In this document: piece by piece, positions 50,741 to 58,484 of the stretch
Position numbering within the stretch: the first letter of the stretch is position 1
Layout: every line of letters starts with the position of its first letter
Assembly (NCBI RefSeq): GCF_013911755.1
Contig: NZ_JACESP010000009.1
Coordinates: 1 to 64,000 of the forward strand
DNA length: 64,000 nt
Direction: 5' to 3'
Origin: Sphingosinicella sp.
GTDB taxonomy: Bacteria; Pseudomonadota; Alphaproteobacteria; Sphingomonadales; Sphingomonadaceae
The notes under the pieces: generated by a model
What the model was told of the DNA's origin: nothing
The model's database searches: none
Seen by the model: only the letters and a program-made list of their open reading frames with translations
Translations under genes and position numbers: made by a program

Positions 50741-52111
50741 ATGACCACCGCCGTCGACGCACCCTGCCTGGCTTCCGAGCAACCCCGCGAAATCTGGGGC
50801 CAGCCGCGCGGACTTGCCTACATCGCCTTCACCGAAGCGTGGGAGCGCTTCTCCTTCTACGGAATGCAGGCGCTGCTCGTGCTCTACATGGCAGGCCACT
50901 TGCTGCACCCCGGCAATATCGAGGCCGTGTGGGGCTTCGCCGGCTTCCGCAACGCGATCGAAGCCATCACCGGACCGCTCTCGGTACAGGCGCTCGCCTC
51001 GCAGATCTTTGGCCTGTACGTCGGCCTCATCTATTTCACGCCGGTGCTCGGTGGCCTCCTCGGAGACCGCGTGACGGGCCGCAAGCGCGCTGTGCTCGCG
51101 GGCGCGGGTCTTATGGCGATCGGCCACTTCCTCATGGCCTTCGAGGCTGCATTCCTTCCCGCACTCGGTTCGCTGATCCTCGGCGCAGGCCTGCTCAAGG
51201 GCAACCTCGCCGCGCAGGTCGGCGATCTCTACGCAAAGAACGACAGCCGCCGCGACGGCGCCTTCACGATCTATTGCACCGCGATCAACGTCGGCGCGAC
51301 GATCGCGCCGCTCATCTGCGGCACGCTCGGCGAGCTTTTCGGCTGGCATTACGGCTTTGGCGCGGCCGGTATCGGAATGCTGGTCGGCATCGTCATCTAC
51401 CTCGCGGGCTCTCGCTATCTCCCGCCCGAGAACGCCGCCATCGAACGCGGTGACAAGCCGAAGCTCGAACCCGGCGACGGCCGCGTCATCATCGCGCTCC
51501 TCGTCGTGCTTTCGATCACCGCGCTTTACTGGACCGCGCAGGCGCAGGTGTGGAACACCTATCCGCTGTGGCTGCGCGATCACGTCGGCCGCGACATCCT
51601 GGGCTGGACCGTGCCCGTCACCTGGTTCCAGTCGCTCGATTCGCTTGCCGTTCTGCTGCTCGCGCCGGTGATGGTCGTCGCGTGGCGGAGACAGGCGAAG
51701 CGCGGCACGGAGCCTGCCGAGCTATCGAAAATCGCCATCGGCTGCTGCGCGTTCGGCATCGCCTGCCTGCTGCTCAGCCTCGGCGAATTCGCCGCCGGCA
51801 GCGGCAAGGTCTCCCTGTTCTGGCCGGTGATCTTCCACTTCCTGTGCGCCGTCGGCTACCTCTACATCGCCCCCATCGCGCTTGCGCTCGTGTCGCGCGA
51901 TGCGCCCGCCGCGGTGAACGCGATGATGGTCGGCGCCTATTATCTCGGCATTTTTATCGGGGGCATCGTCAGCGGCTGGCTCGGCCGTTTCTACGAGCCG
52001 GTCGGCCCGCTGGGCTTCTGGATGATCCATGCCGCCGTCGTGGCAAGCGGCGCGCTGTTCGTTCTGCTGCTGCGGACATGGCTGGTCCGCGCGCTCCGTT
52101 CGCGAGCGTAA
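50741..52111 (+). CDS. POT/PTR family proton-dependent oligopeptide transporter
   Basis: A 456-residue inner-membrane MFS protein with about 12 helices. The POT signature E-x-x-E-R-F-x-F-Y is present as TEAWERFSFYGMQALLVLYM, with the second motif LGGLLGDRVTGRKRAVLAGAGLMAIGH and the intact GLLKGNLAAQVGDLY segment. It imports di- or tripeptides with protons. It sits between a cytoplasmic hydrolase and a beta-helix gene on one transcript. ATG 50741 starts 28 bp after the hydrolase stop, with GGAGG about 12 bases before it. A similar transporter (MlrD) accompanies microcystin degradation in related bacteria, but the rest of that cluster is not here. Confidence 0.9.
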   Translation: MTTAVDAPCLASEQPREIWGQPRGLAYIAFTEAWERFSFYGMQALLVLYMAGHLLHPGNIEAVWGFAGFRNAIEAITGPLSVQALASQIFGLYVGLIYFTPVLGGLLGDRVTGRKRAVLAGAGLMAIGHFLMAFEAAFLPALGSLILGAGLLKGNLAAQVGDLYAKNDSRRDGAFTIYCTAINVGATIAPLICGTLGELFGWHYGFGAAGIGMLVGIVIYLAGSRYLPPENAAIERGDKPKLEPGDGRVIIALLVVLSITALYWTAQAQVWNTYPLWLRDHVGRDILGWTVPVTWFQSLDSLAVLLLAPVMVVAWRRQAKRGTEPAELSKIAIGCCAFGIACLLLSLGEFAAGSGKVSLFWPVIFHFLCAVGYLYIAPIALALVSRDAPAAVNAMMVGAYYLGIFIGGIVSGWLGRFYEPVGPLGFWMIHAAVVASGALFVLLLRTWLVRALRSRA

Positions 52112-52130
52112 GGACCGGGAGGGATTGCGA

Positions 52131-53078
52131 ATGAAAATCATGCTGGCCGCCATCGGCCTGTTTGCCGGCACGGCCTGCCCCGCGCTCGGCGCAACGCTCG
52201 TCGCCTGTCCGGCAGCTGCGAAGGGCTGCACCTTCGCGGGCGACGGCGCGATACAGGCCGCGATCGACAGGGCCGTCGACGGCGACACCGTCCTCGTGCG
52301 CGCGGGCGTCTACACGCCGCGCGCCTATCGGGATCTGCCGTACAAGGAAATCATCGTTCGCGCGTTCATCGCCGTCGATGGCAAACGCCTCACAATCGCA
52401 GGCGAGAAAGGCGCGATCCTCGACGGCAGCGCGGGCCTGCCGACGACGGCCATCGGCCTCAGAAACGCCGACGTGACGATCAGCGGCCTCGATATCACCG
52501 GCTTCCGCTTCGATATCGAGGAAGATGACATCTATGAAGGCCACGGCATCTTCGCGGTGGACAGCCGCGCGCGCATCTCGGGCGTCACCATCCGCCGCTA
52601 CCAGAAAATGGGCCTCACCGGGCGCGGCGCCACGATCCTCGACGTGCGGGATCTTCAGGTGCTCGACGGCCATATCGCGACATGGCTCTACGAGGGCGCA
52701 TACTTGCGGCTCGACGGAGCCGTGTTCCGCAACAACGATTCCTCGGCGGTCGCCGCCTACAACGACAGCACCGCCCATCTCACGCGCATCGCGGTCGACC
52801 AAAGCGCCGACGACGGCCTCTACGCCGAAGACGACGCTGCGATCTCTGTTTCGGACTCGCTCATCCTGGGGAGCAAGCCCATCGCGCTCAACGCAACGGG
52901 AAAAAGCCGCATCGTCGGCCGCAACCTCGCGCTCCACGGCAACGCCGCCGACACGAGCGCGACAGGTGTGATGCTCGAAGGCGTCATCGCGGGCGATCCG
53001 CGCGTTGATGCCAACTACCGCCCGCTTCCAGGCTCGCCCATCGCGGGCAAGGGCATCGGCCCGGCCGCATTCCGCTGA
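52131..53078 (+). CDS. Secreted right-handed beta-helix repeat protein
   Basis: A 315-residue exported protein. After a signal (MKIMLAAIGLFAGTACPALGA) it has a pattern of short repeated strands with Ile/Val/Asp, such as IQAAIDRAVDGDTVLVRAGVY, VTISGLDITGF, ISGVTIRRY, LTRIAVDQSADDGLYAEDDAAISVSDSLI. This is the parallel beta-helix pattern of polysaccharide lyases and adhesins. No catalytic signature is clear, so it may bind or cleave sugar polymers, or act as a surface scaffold. It follows the POT gene by 19 bp and is probably in the same transcript. Start ATG 52131 has GGGAGGG upstream. Confidence 0.7.
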   Translation: MKIMLAAIGLFAGTACPALGATLVACPAAAKGCTFAGDGAIQAAIDRAVDGDTVLVRAGVYTPRAYRDLPYKEIIVRAFIAVDGKRLTIAGEKGAILDGSAGLPTTAIGLRNADVTISGLDITGFRFDIEEDDIYEGHGIFAVDSRARISGVTIRRYQKMGLTGRGATILDVRDLQVLDGHIATWLYEGAYLRLDGAVFRNNDSSAVAAYNDSTAHLTRIAVDQSADDGLYAEDDAAISVSDSLILGSKPIALNATGKSRIVGRNLALHGNAADTSATGVMLEGVIAGDPRVDANYRPLPGSPIAGKGIGPAAFR

Positions 53079-53093
53079 ACCTCGCGCCGCGTT

Positions 53094-53110
53094 GGTGCAG
53101 CACATGCACC
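53094..53110. promoter_or_regulatory. LysR-type operator GGTGC-N7-GCACC upstream of the aminotransferase operon
   Basis: GGTGC-AGCACAT-GCACC, within a slightly longer perfect palindrome (TGGTGCA-5-TGCACCA, 53093-53111), lies 107 bp upstream of the aminotransferase start and obeys T-N11-A. Confidence 0.6.
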
Positions 53111-53216
53111 ACCCCTCGCCCGTTTGTCGCCTTGGCCCTTCCGGCGGCCGACTGAATGATCGCGCGCATGGGTTCCCGCCGCAAACGCGGGCCGAAACCG
53201 TGAGGAATTTGAGTTC

Positions 53217-54590
53217 ATGCTTCGCAACTTCGCCGATACCGCCGCGCTCCAGTCCGTCGATGCCGCGCACCACGTCCATTCGTTCGCGGATCCGAAGGCG
53301 CTCGCGGCAAAGGGCACGCGCATCATCACGCAGGGCAAGGGCTGCTACGTGTGGGACAATGAAGGCAACCGCCTGCTCGACGGCATGGCGGGCCTCTGGT
53401 GCGTCGCAGTCGGCTACGGGCGCCCCGAGCTTTCGGACATCGCCGCGCGGCAGATGAACGAGCTCGCCTACTACAACAACCACTTCGGCACCGCGACGCC
53501 GCAGATGATCGAACTCGCCGAAAAGATCGCGAAGCTGACGCCAGAGGGGCTCGATCACATCCTGTTCGCGAATTCCGGCTCGGAAGCGAACGACACCATC
53601 GTCCGCCTCGTCCGCCGCTACTGGATGCTGCAGGGCAAGCCGACGAAGCAGACCTTCATCGGCCGCGACCTCGGCTATCACGGCAGCACGCTTTGCGCCG
53701 TCGGCCTCGGCGGCATGTCGCACATGCACGGTATGGCGCCCCAGATGCTGCCCGGCTTCGCGCACATCATGCACCCGCACCACTATCTGCTCGGCGACGG
53801 CCTGACGCGCGACGAGTTCGGCCTGAAGGCCGCGCGAGCGCTGGAGGAAAAGATCCTCGAACTCGGGCCGGAGAACGTCGCCGCGTTCATCGGTGAGCCG
53901 CTGCAGGGCGCGGGCGGCGTTATCGATCCGCCCTCCACTTACTGGCCGGAAATCCAGCGCATCTGCCGCCAATACGACATCCTGCTCGTCGCCGACGAAG
54001 TGATCTGCGGGTTCGGCCGCACCGGCGAATGGTTCGGATCGCAATATTACGACATCAAGCCCGACCTGATGCCGATGGCGAAGGGCCTGTCTTCCGGCTA
54101 CCTGCCGATCGCCGCCGTCGCCGTGGGCACCAGGGTGTTCGAGGTGTTGAACGAGGGCGGCCTCCTCGCGCACGGTTTCACCTATTCGGGCCATCCGGTC
54201 GCCTGCGCGGTCGCGAGCGCCAATATCGACATCATCGCGAACGAAGGCCTCGTCGATCGCGTCCGCGAGGATGTCGGCCCCTATTTCCATCAGTCGCTGC
54301 GCCAGCTCGCCGATGCGCACCCGCTTGTCGGCGAAGTGCGCGGCGTCGGCCTTGTCGCCGCGCTGCAACTCGTGCGTGCCAAGGCGCCAAAGACGGTCTT
54401 CACCGCCGAGGAGCAGGCCTCCATCCATTGCCGCGAGATACTGTGGGAGAACGGCCTCATCGCCCGCGCGGTCGGGCAGGCGATGGTGCTGAGCCCGCCG
54501 CTCGTCATCACACGCGCGGAGATCGACGAGATGGTCGGGAAGCTGAAAACCGGTCTCGATGGCACCGCTCAAGCCTTCGGTGTGCTGTGA
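53217..54590 (+). CDS. Class III omega-aminotransferase (SpuC/beta-alanine-pyruvate type)
   Basis: A 457-residue PLP enzyme that moves a terminal amino group to pyruvate or another keto acid. Features are YVWDNEGNRLLDGMAGLWCVAVGYG, ANSGSEANDT (phosphate binding), YHGST, EPLQGAGGV, the Asp of LLVADEVICGFGRTG and the PLP Lys in MAKGLSSGYLPIAAV. The pattern is closest to putrescine- or beta-alanine-pyruvate aminotransferases. It heads an operon with a semialdehyde dehydrogenase and a GabT-type enzyme, so its product is probably an omega-aminoaldehyde or semialdehyde. ATG 53217 is used; a GAGGAAT purine patch lies upstream. Confidence 0.85.
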   Translation: MLRNFADTAALQSVDAAHHVHSFADPKALAAKGTRIITQGKGCYVWDNEGNRLLDGMAGLWCVAVGYGRPELSDIAARQMNELAYYNNHFGTATPQMIELAEKIAKLTPEGLDHILFANSGSEANDTIVRLVRRYWMLQGKPTKQTFIGRDLGYHGSTLCAVGLGGMSHMHGMAPQMLPGFAHIMHPHHYLLGDGLTRDEFGLKAARALEEKILELGPENVAAFIGEPLQGAGGVIDPPSTYWPEIQRICRQYDILLVADEVICGFGRTGEWFGSQYYDIKPDLMPMAKGLSSGYLPIAAVAVGTRVFEVLNEGGLLAHGFTYSGHPVACAVASANIDIIANEGLVDRVREDVGPYFHQSLRQLADAHPLVGEVRGVGLVAALQLVRAKAPKTVFTAEEQASIHCREILWENGLIARAVGQAMVLSPPLVITRAEIDEMVGKLKTGLDGTAQAFGVL

Positions 54591-56053
54591 TGGCGCTGCC
54601 CATCTCGACCGCAGCGGCGGAACTCATCGCTCGTGGATTGAAGCTGGGTGAGCCGGCAGCGCGAACCTTCGCGGTCTTCAATCCGGCAAATGGCGCGCAC
54701 ATTGCCGATGTCGCGGACGGCACCGCCGACGACATGCGCGCTGCAATCGCGAAAGCGAAATCGGCCTTCCCGGCGTGGAGCGCACTCACCGCCAAGGAAC
54801 GCGGCGCCATCCTCCGCCGCTGGCACGGGCTCGTCGTTGAGAATGCCGACGTGCTCGCCGAAATCCTGACGCTGGAACAAGGCAAGCCGCTTGCCGAGGC
54901 GCGCGGCGAAATCCTGTTCGGCGCGAATTTCATCGAATGGTTCGCCGAGGAGGCGAAGCGCGTTTACGGCGACATCGTTCCCGCCCACGCACCCGACAAG
55001 CGCTGCCTCGTTCTGAAGCAGCCCGTCGGCGTCGTCGGCGCGATCACGCCGTGGAATTTCCCGAGCGGCATGATCACGCGCAAGGTCGCCCCTGCGCTCG
55101 CGGCGGGCTGCACGATTGTCGTGAAGCCGGCTGAAGATACGCCGCTCTCGGCGCTCGCCCTCGCCGTGCTGGCAGCGGACGCCGGCCTTCCCGAAGACGT
55201 GATGACGGTGGTGACGGCGGCGCAGGCCGCCGAAGTGGCCGGCGTGCTGACGGCAAGCCCAGACGTCCGCAAACTCTCCTTCACCGGCTCCACGCGCGTC
55301 GGCAAGCTGCTGATGCGCCAATGCGCGGATACGGTGAAGAAGCTCAGCCTCGAACTCGGCGGCAACGCGCCGTTCATCGTCTTCGAAGACGCCGATCTCG
55401 ATGCCGCGGTTGCGGGCGCAATGGCCACGAAATTCCGCAATGCCGGGCAGACCTGCGTGTCGGCAAACCGCATCTATGTGCAGTCCGGCGTCATGACGGC
55501 CTTCGCGCACAAATACGCGGAGGCGGTGCGTATGCTCAATGTCGGCGATGGCTTCGAAAGCGGTACGCAGATCGGCCCACTCATCAATGTCGCGGCAGTG
55601 GAGAAGGTCGACAGCCTCGTGCAGGATGCACTCGGCAAGGGCGCTGTCGCCGTGCTCGGCGGCGGGCGGCACGAACGCGGCGGCAACTTCTACGCGCCGA
55701 CAGTCCTCACCGGCGTCCTCCCCGAAATGGACATCGCGCACGCCGAGATTTTCGGCCCCGTCGCGCCGCTCACACCCTTTGAAACCGAAGCCGAAGTCAT
55801 CGCCCGCGCAAACGACACGCCCTATGGCCTTGCCGCCTATTTCTGGTCGCGCGACATCGGGCGCGTGTTCCGTGTGGCCGAAGCGCTGGAATATGGCATG
55901 GTCGGCGCCAACGAGGTGCTGACGTCGAACGAGGGCGCGCCGTTCGGCGGGATCAAGGAGTCGGGCATGGGGCGCGAAGGGTCGCGCTACGGCATCGAGG
56001 ATTTCGTTGAAATCAAGTATCTCGCGCTCGGCGGAATCGCCGCGGCGGCATGA
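54590..56053 (+). CDS. gabD: Succinate/glutarate-semialdehyde dehydrogenase
   Basis: A 487-residue NAD(P)-dependent aldehyde dehydrogenase. Key stretches are PWNFPSGMITRKVAPALAAGCTIVVKPAEDTPLSALAL (cofactor), SFTGSTRVGK, ELGGNAPFIVFEDADLD (Glu general base), GQTCVSANR (catalytic Cys) and EIFGPVAPL. The SMGREGSRYG-like end (SGMGREGSRYGIEDFVEIKYL) marks the GabD/DavD subgroup, which acts on succinate or glutarate semialdehyde. Its ATG overlaps the previous stop by one base (TGATG), so it is translationally coupled to the aminotransferase. Together they turn an omega-amino acid or diamine into a dicarboxylic acid. Confidence 0.9.
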   Translation: MALPISTAAAELIARGLKLGEPAARTFAVFNPANGAHIADVADGTADDMRAAIAKAKSAFPAWSALTAKERGAILRRWHGLVVENADVLAEILTLEQGKPLAEARGEILFGANFIEWFAEEAKRVYGDIVPAHAPDKRCLVLKQPVGVVGAITPWNFPSGMITRKVAPALAAGCTIVVKPAEDTPLSALALAVLAADAGLPEDVMTVVTAAQAAEVAGVLTASPDVRKLSFTGSTRVGKLLMRQCADTVKKLSLELGGNAPFIVFEDADLDAAVAGAMATKFRNAGQTCVSANRIYVQSGVMTAFAHKYAEAVRMLNVGDGFESGTQIGPLINVAAVEKVDSLVQDALGKGAVAVLGGGRHERGGNFYAPTVLTGVLPEMDIAHAEIFGPVAPLTPFETEAEVIARANDTPYGLAAYFWSRDIGRVFRVAEALEYGMVGANEVLTSNEGAPFGGIKESGMGREGSRYGIEDFVEIKYLALGGIAAAA

Positions 56054-56066
56054 ACAGGAGAGCGAT

Positions 56067-57380
56067 ATGAAGACCAGCAATGAAGTGCTCGAAGCGCGCG
56101 TTGAAGCCGTGGCGCGCGGCGTCTCCCACGTCACCAGCATCGTTTGCGACCGCGCGCGGAATGCAGAGATCTGGGATCTTGAAGGACGCCGCTATATCGA
56201 TTTCGCCGCCGGCATCGCCGTCTGCAACACAGGCCACAATCACCCGGATGTGAAGGCCGCCGTGATCGCCCAGCTCGACCGCTTCACGCACACGAGCTTC
56301 AACGTCGCCATGTACCCGCAATATGTCGAACTCGCGCAGCGCCTGAACGCGCTCGTACCCGGCAGCAGTCCGCGCAAGACGATCCTCGTTTCGACGGGCG
56401 CGGAGGCGGTGGAGAACGCCGTGAAGGTCGCGCGCGTCGCAACGGGCCGCAGCGCGGTGATCGCCTTTGCGGCAGGCTTCCACGGCCGGACGATGATGAC
56501 GATGGCGCTCACCGGCAAGGTGACGCCCTACAAGGCCGGTTTCGGCCCCTTCCCCGCCGAGGTTTTCCACGCGCGTTTCCCGGATGAAGCCGCGGGCATC
56601 ACCGTTGAAGACAGCATCGCCAGCATCCACGACATCTTCCACGAAGACGTCGATCCCGCGCGCGTGGCGGCGATCATCATCGAACCCGTGCAGGGCGAAG
56701 GCGGCTTCAACATCGCGTCCGTCGAACTTCTGCAGGCGCTGCGCCAGCTTTGCGACGATCATGGCATCCTGCTCATCATCGATGAAATCCAGACCGGTTT
56801 CGGACGGACAGGCGCGTATTTCGCCCACGCCCGCGCGGGCATCGAGGCCGACATCGTCACGATGGCAAAGGGGATCGCAGGCGGCTATCCGCTCGCCGCG
56901 GTCACCGGCCGGGCTGATCTGATGGACGCCTCTCCGATAGGCGGTCTCGGCGGCACCTACGCAGGTTCACCGGTCGCCTGCGCGGCGGCACTCGCCGTGC
57001 TCGACGTCATCGAACGCGAAGGCCTTTGCGCACGCGCCGAGGCGATGGGCCAAACGATCGAGGCGCGGCTCACCGATCTTCGCGCCCGCGCGCGCAAGGG
57101 CGTGATCGGCGACATTCGCCGCCTGGGCGCGATGGTCGCGATGGAGCTTTGTTCCGCCGAAGCCCCGCACGCGGCCGACGCGGCGCTCACCCGCGCGCTG
57201 ATCGCCGAGGCGCAGAAGCAGGGCCTTATCCTGATTTCCTGCGGCACCAAGGGCAACGTCATCCGCTTCCTGATGCCGCTGACGATTCCCGATGCGCAGC
57301 TTGAAGAGGGACTGACGATCCTGGAACGATCGCTCGCAGCGCTCGATGTCTTCGTCCCTCGGCTTGCCGCCGCAAGCTGA
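56067..57380 (+). CDS. gabT: 4-aminobutyrate/5-aminovalerate aminotransferase
   Basis: A 437-residue class III PLP aminotransferase of the GabT/DavT type, moving the amino group of GABA or 5-aminovalerate to 2-oxoglutarate. Motifs: DLEGRRYIDFAAGIAVCNTGHNHP, VSTGAEAVENAVKVAR, GFHGRT, EPVQGEGGF, the Asp in LIIDEIQTGFGRTG and the PLP Lys in MAKGIAGGYPLAAVTG. AGGAG lies 7-8 bases before ATG 56067. It is third in the operon with the SpuC-type enzyme and the semialdehyde dehydrogenase. Its 3' end is convergent with the LysR gene. GABA versus aminovalerate cannot be told from sequence. Confidence 0.88.
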   Translation: MKTSNEVLEARVEAVARGVSHVTSIVCDRARNAEIWDLEGRRYIDFAAGIAVCNTGHNHPDVKAAVIAQLDRFTHTSFNVAMYPQYVELAQRLNALVPGSSPRKTILVSTGAEAVENAVKVARVATGRSAVIAFAAGFHGRTMMTMALTGKVTPYKAGFGPFPAEVFHARFPDEAAGITVEDSIASIHDIFHEDVDPARVAAIIIEPVQGEGGFNIASVELLQALRQLCDDHGILLIIDEIQTGFGRTGAYFAHARAGIEADIVTMAKGIAGGYPLAAVTGRADLMDASPIGGLGGTYAGSPVACAAALAVLDVIEREGLCARAEAMGQTIEARLTDLRARARKGVIGDIRRLGAMVAMELCSAEAPHAADAALTRALIAEAQKQGLILISCGTKGNVIRFLMPLTIPDAQLEEGLTILERSLAALDVFVPRLAAAS

Positions 57381-57395
57381 GGGCGCTGAGGGCTC

Positions 57396-58364
57396 TCAGG
57401 CCTTGCCGGAGAGAGATTTCGCGATCGCGTCTTTCAACCAGCGGCGATAGCGGCGGATGAGCGGTGCGTCCCAGCGGTCGCCGCGCGCGATAAACAGGTA
57501 AATGCCGTCGCTGTAGGGCTGGAAGCTTTCGAGCCCCTTCCCGATTTCGATGAGGCGGCCGCTCGCCAGATCGTCGGAGGCGACGAGATGGTTCGCAAGC
57601 GCCACGCCGCGCCCGTGCAGCGCGGCGTCGAGCGTCAGGTGGCCCTGCCACAGCTTGGGCCCCGTCAGGTCGATATCGTCGTAGATGCCGTGCGCGGAAA
57701 GCCAGTTCACCCAGGAATCGAAATTGTCTTCGTGAAGCAGCCGGTGGCGCAGCAAATCTCCCGGCTTCTCGATCCTGGCGGCGGCGGCAAGATAGTCTGG
57801 GCTCGCCACCGCGACGATGGGCACGCGCGCAAGTTCGATGTGGCGCAGCTTGGGCCCCAGCAGGAACGGCGAGCCGTATGTCGGCACGAAGCGGATGTCG
57901 ATGTCTGTTTCGTGCGATCCGAAATCCGGGCTGCGATCCGTGGGGCGTATTTCGATCTGCACCGACGGATCGAGCCGCTCGAACGCGCCGACACGGCGGG
58001 ACATCCAGTGCAGCGCGAATCCCGGCATACACCAGATATGCAGGCGGTGTTCGCTTCCCCGTCGGATCAGCTCCATCGTGGCATCGGCCAGCAGATCGAG
58101 CGCCATCGCGACCTGCTCGTGGTAGCGAATGCCGGCTTCGGTAAGCACCACCCCGGCGGACGTGCGCTCGATGAGCGCCGTACCGGTCCAGGTTTCGAGG
58201 GTTCGCAGATGGCGGCTGATCACCGCGTGATCGCGGCCGAGGCTCTGCGCGGCCCGCCGCACGCCTTTCAGGCGTGCAACCGCATCGAACGCGCGCAGAG
58301 CTTCAAACGGCGGCAGCGACTTGCGCGACGGCGGATTGACGCCCTTGACCTTACGCTCCAGCAC
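57396..58364 (-). CDS. LysR family transcriptional regulator (GcvA-like)
   Basis: A 322-residue LysR regulator. The N-terminal HTH runs LPPFEALRAFDAVARLKGVRRAAQSLGRDHAVISRHLRTLETWTG (about residues 15-60), and the C-terminal domain is a ligand-binding substrate domain (DIDIRFVPTYGSPFLLGPKL, VPIVAVASPDYLA). I start at GTG 58364 because GGAGG precedes it at the right distance; no ATG in frame is better. It lies inside the island between the aminotransferase operon and a TonB receptor. The palindromes at four promoters around it satisfy the LysR T-N11-A rule, so it is the probable regulator of them all. Confidence 0.87.
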   Translation of the reverse strand: MLERKVKGVNPPSRKSLPPFEALRAFDAVARLKGVRRAAQSLGRDHAVISRHLRTLETWTGTALIERTSAGVVLTEAGIRYHEQVAMALDLLADATMELIRRGSEHRLHIWCMPGFALHWMSRRVGAFERLDPSVQIEIRPTDRSPDFGSHETDIDIRFVPTYGSPFLLGPKLRHIELARVPIVAVASPDYLAAAARIEKPGDLLRHRLLHEDNFDSWVNWLSAHGIYDDIDLTGPKLWQGHLTLDAALHGRGVALANHLVASDDLASGRLIEIGKGLESFQPYSDGIYLFIARGDRWDAPLIRRYRRWLKDAIAKSLSGKA

Positions 58365-58451
58365 ATAACCCTCCCGGCCGGACGGAGCTTCCCATCCCGG
58401 CCGGTTGGGGTCAAGAACCGGTGAACCAAGCAACGCGAATACCTTGGATAA

Positions 58452-58477
58452 GGGCGGCACCCTGGAAGACGCCGCCC
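58452..58477 (-). terminator. Hairpin after the TonB receptor at 58485-60614
   Basis: GGGCGGC and GCCGCCC form a 7-bp stem with a 12-base loop just after the receptor stop, followed on the minus strand by TTAT only. It is a weak terminator candidate ahead of the LysR gene. Confidence 0.4.
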
Positions 58478-58484
58478 ATTTCGC

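Noticed and set aside
49516-52111. Serine hydrolase plus POT transporter as a microcystin (mlrB-mlrD) cluster
   Set aside because: The transporter family is right, but I see no mlrA (membrane protease), mlrC (metallopeptidase) or mlrF, and the hydrolase motifs fit the NylB family just as well.
51969-54572. An 867-codon open frame on the minus strand, opposite the beta-helix and aminotransferase genes
   Set aside because: It is antisense to well-supported genes, has Arg/Ala/Asp-rich composition with no domain, and is an expected by-product of GC-rich codon use.
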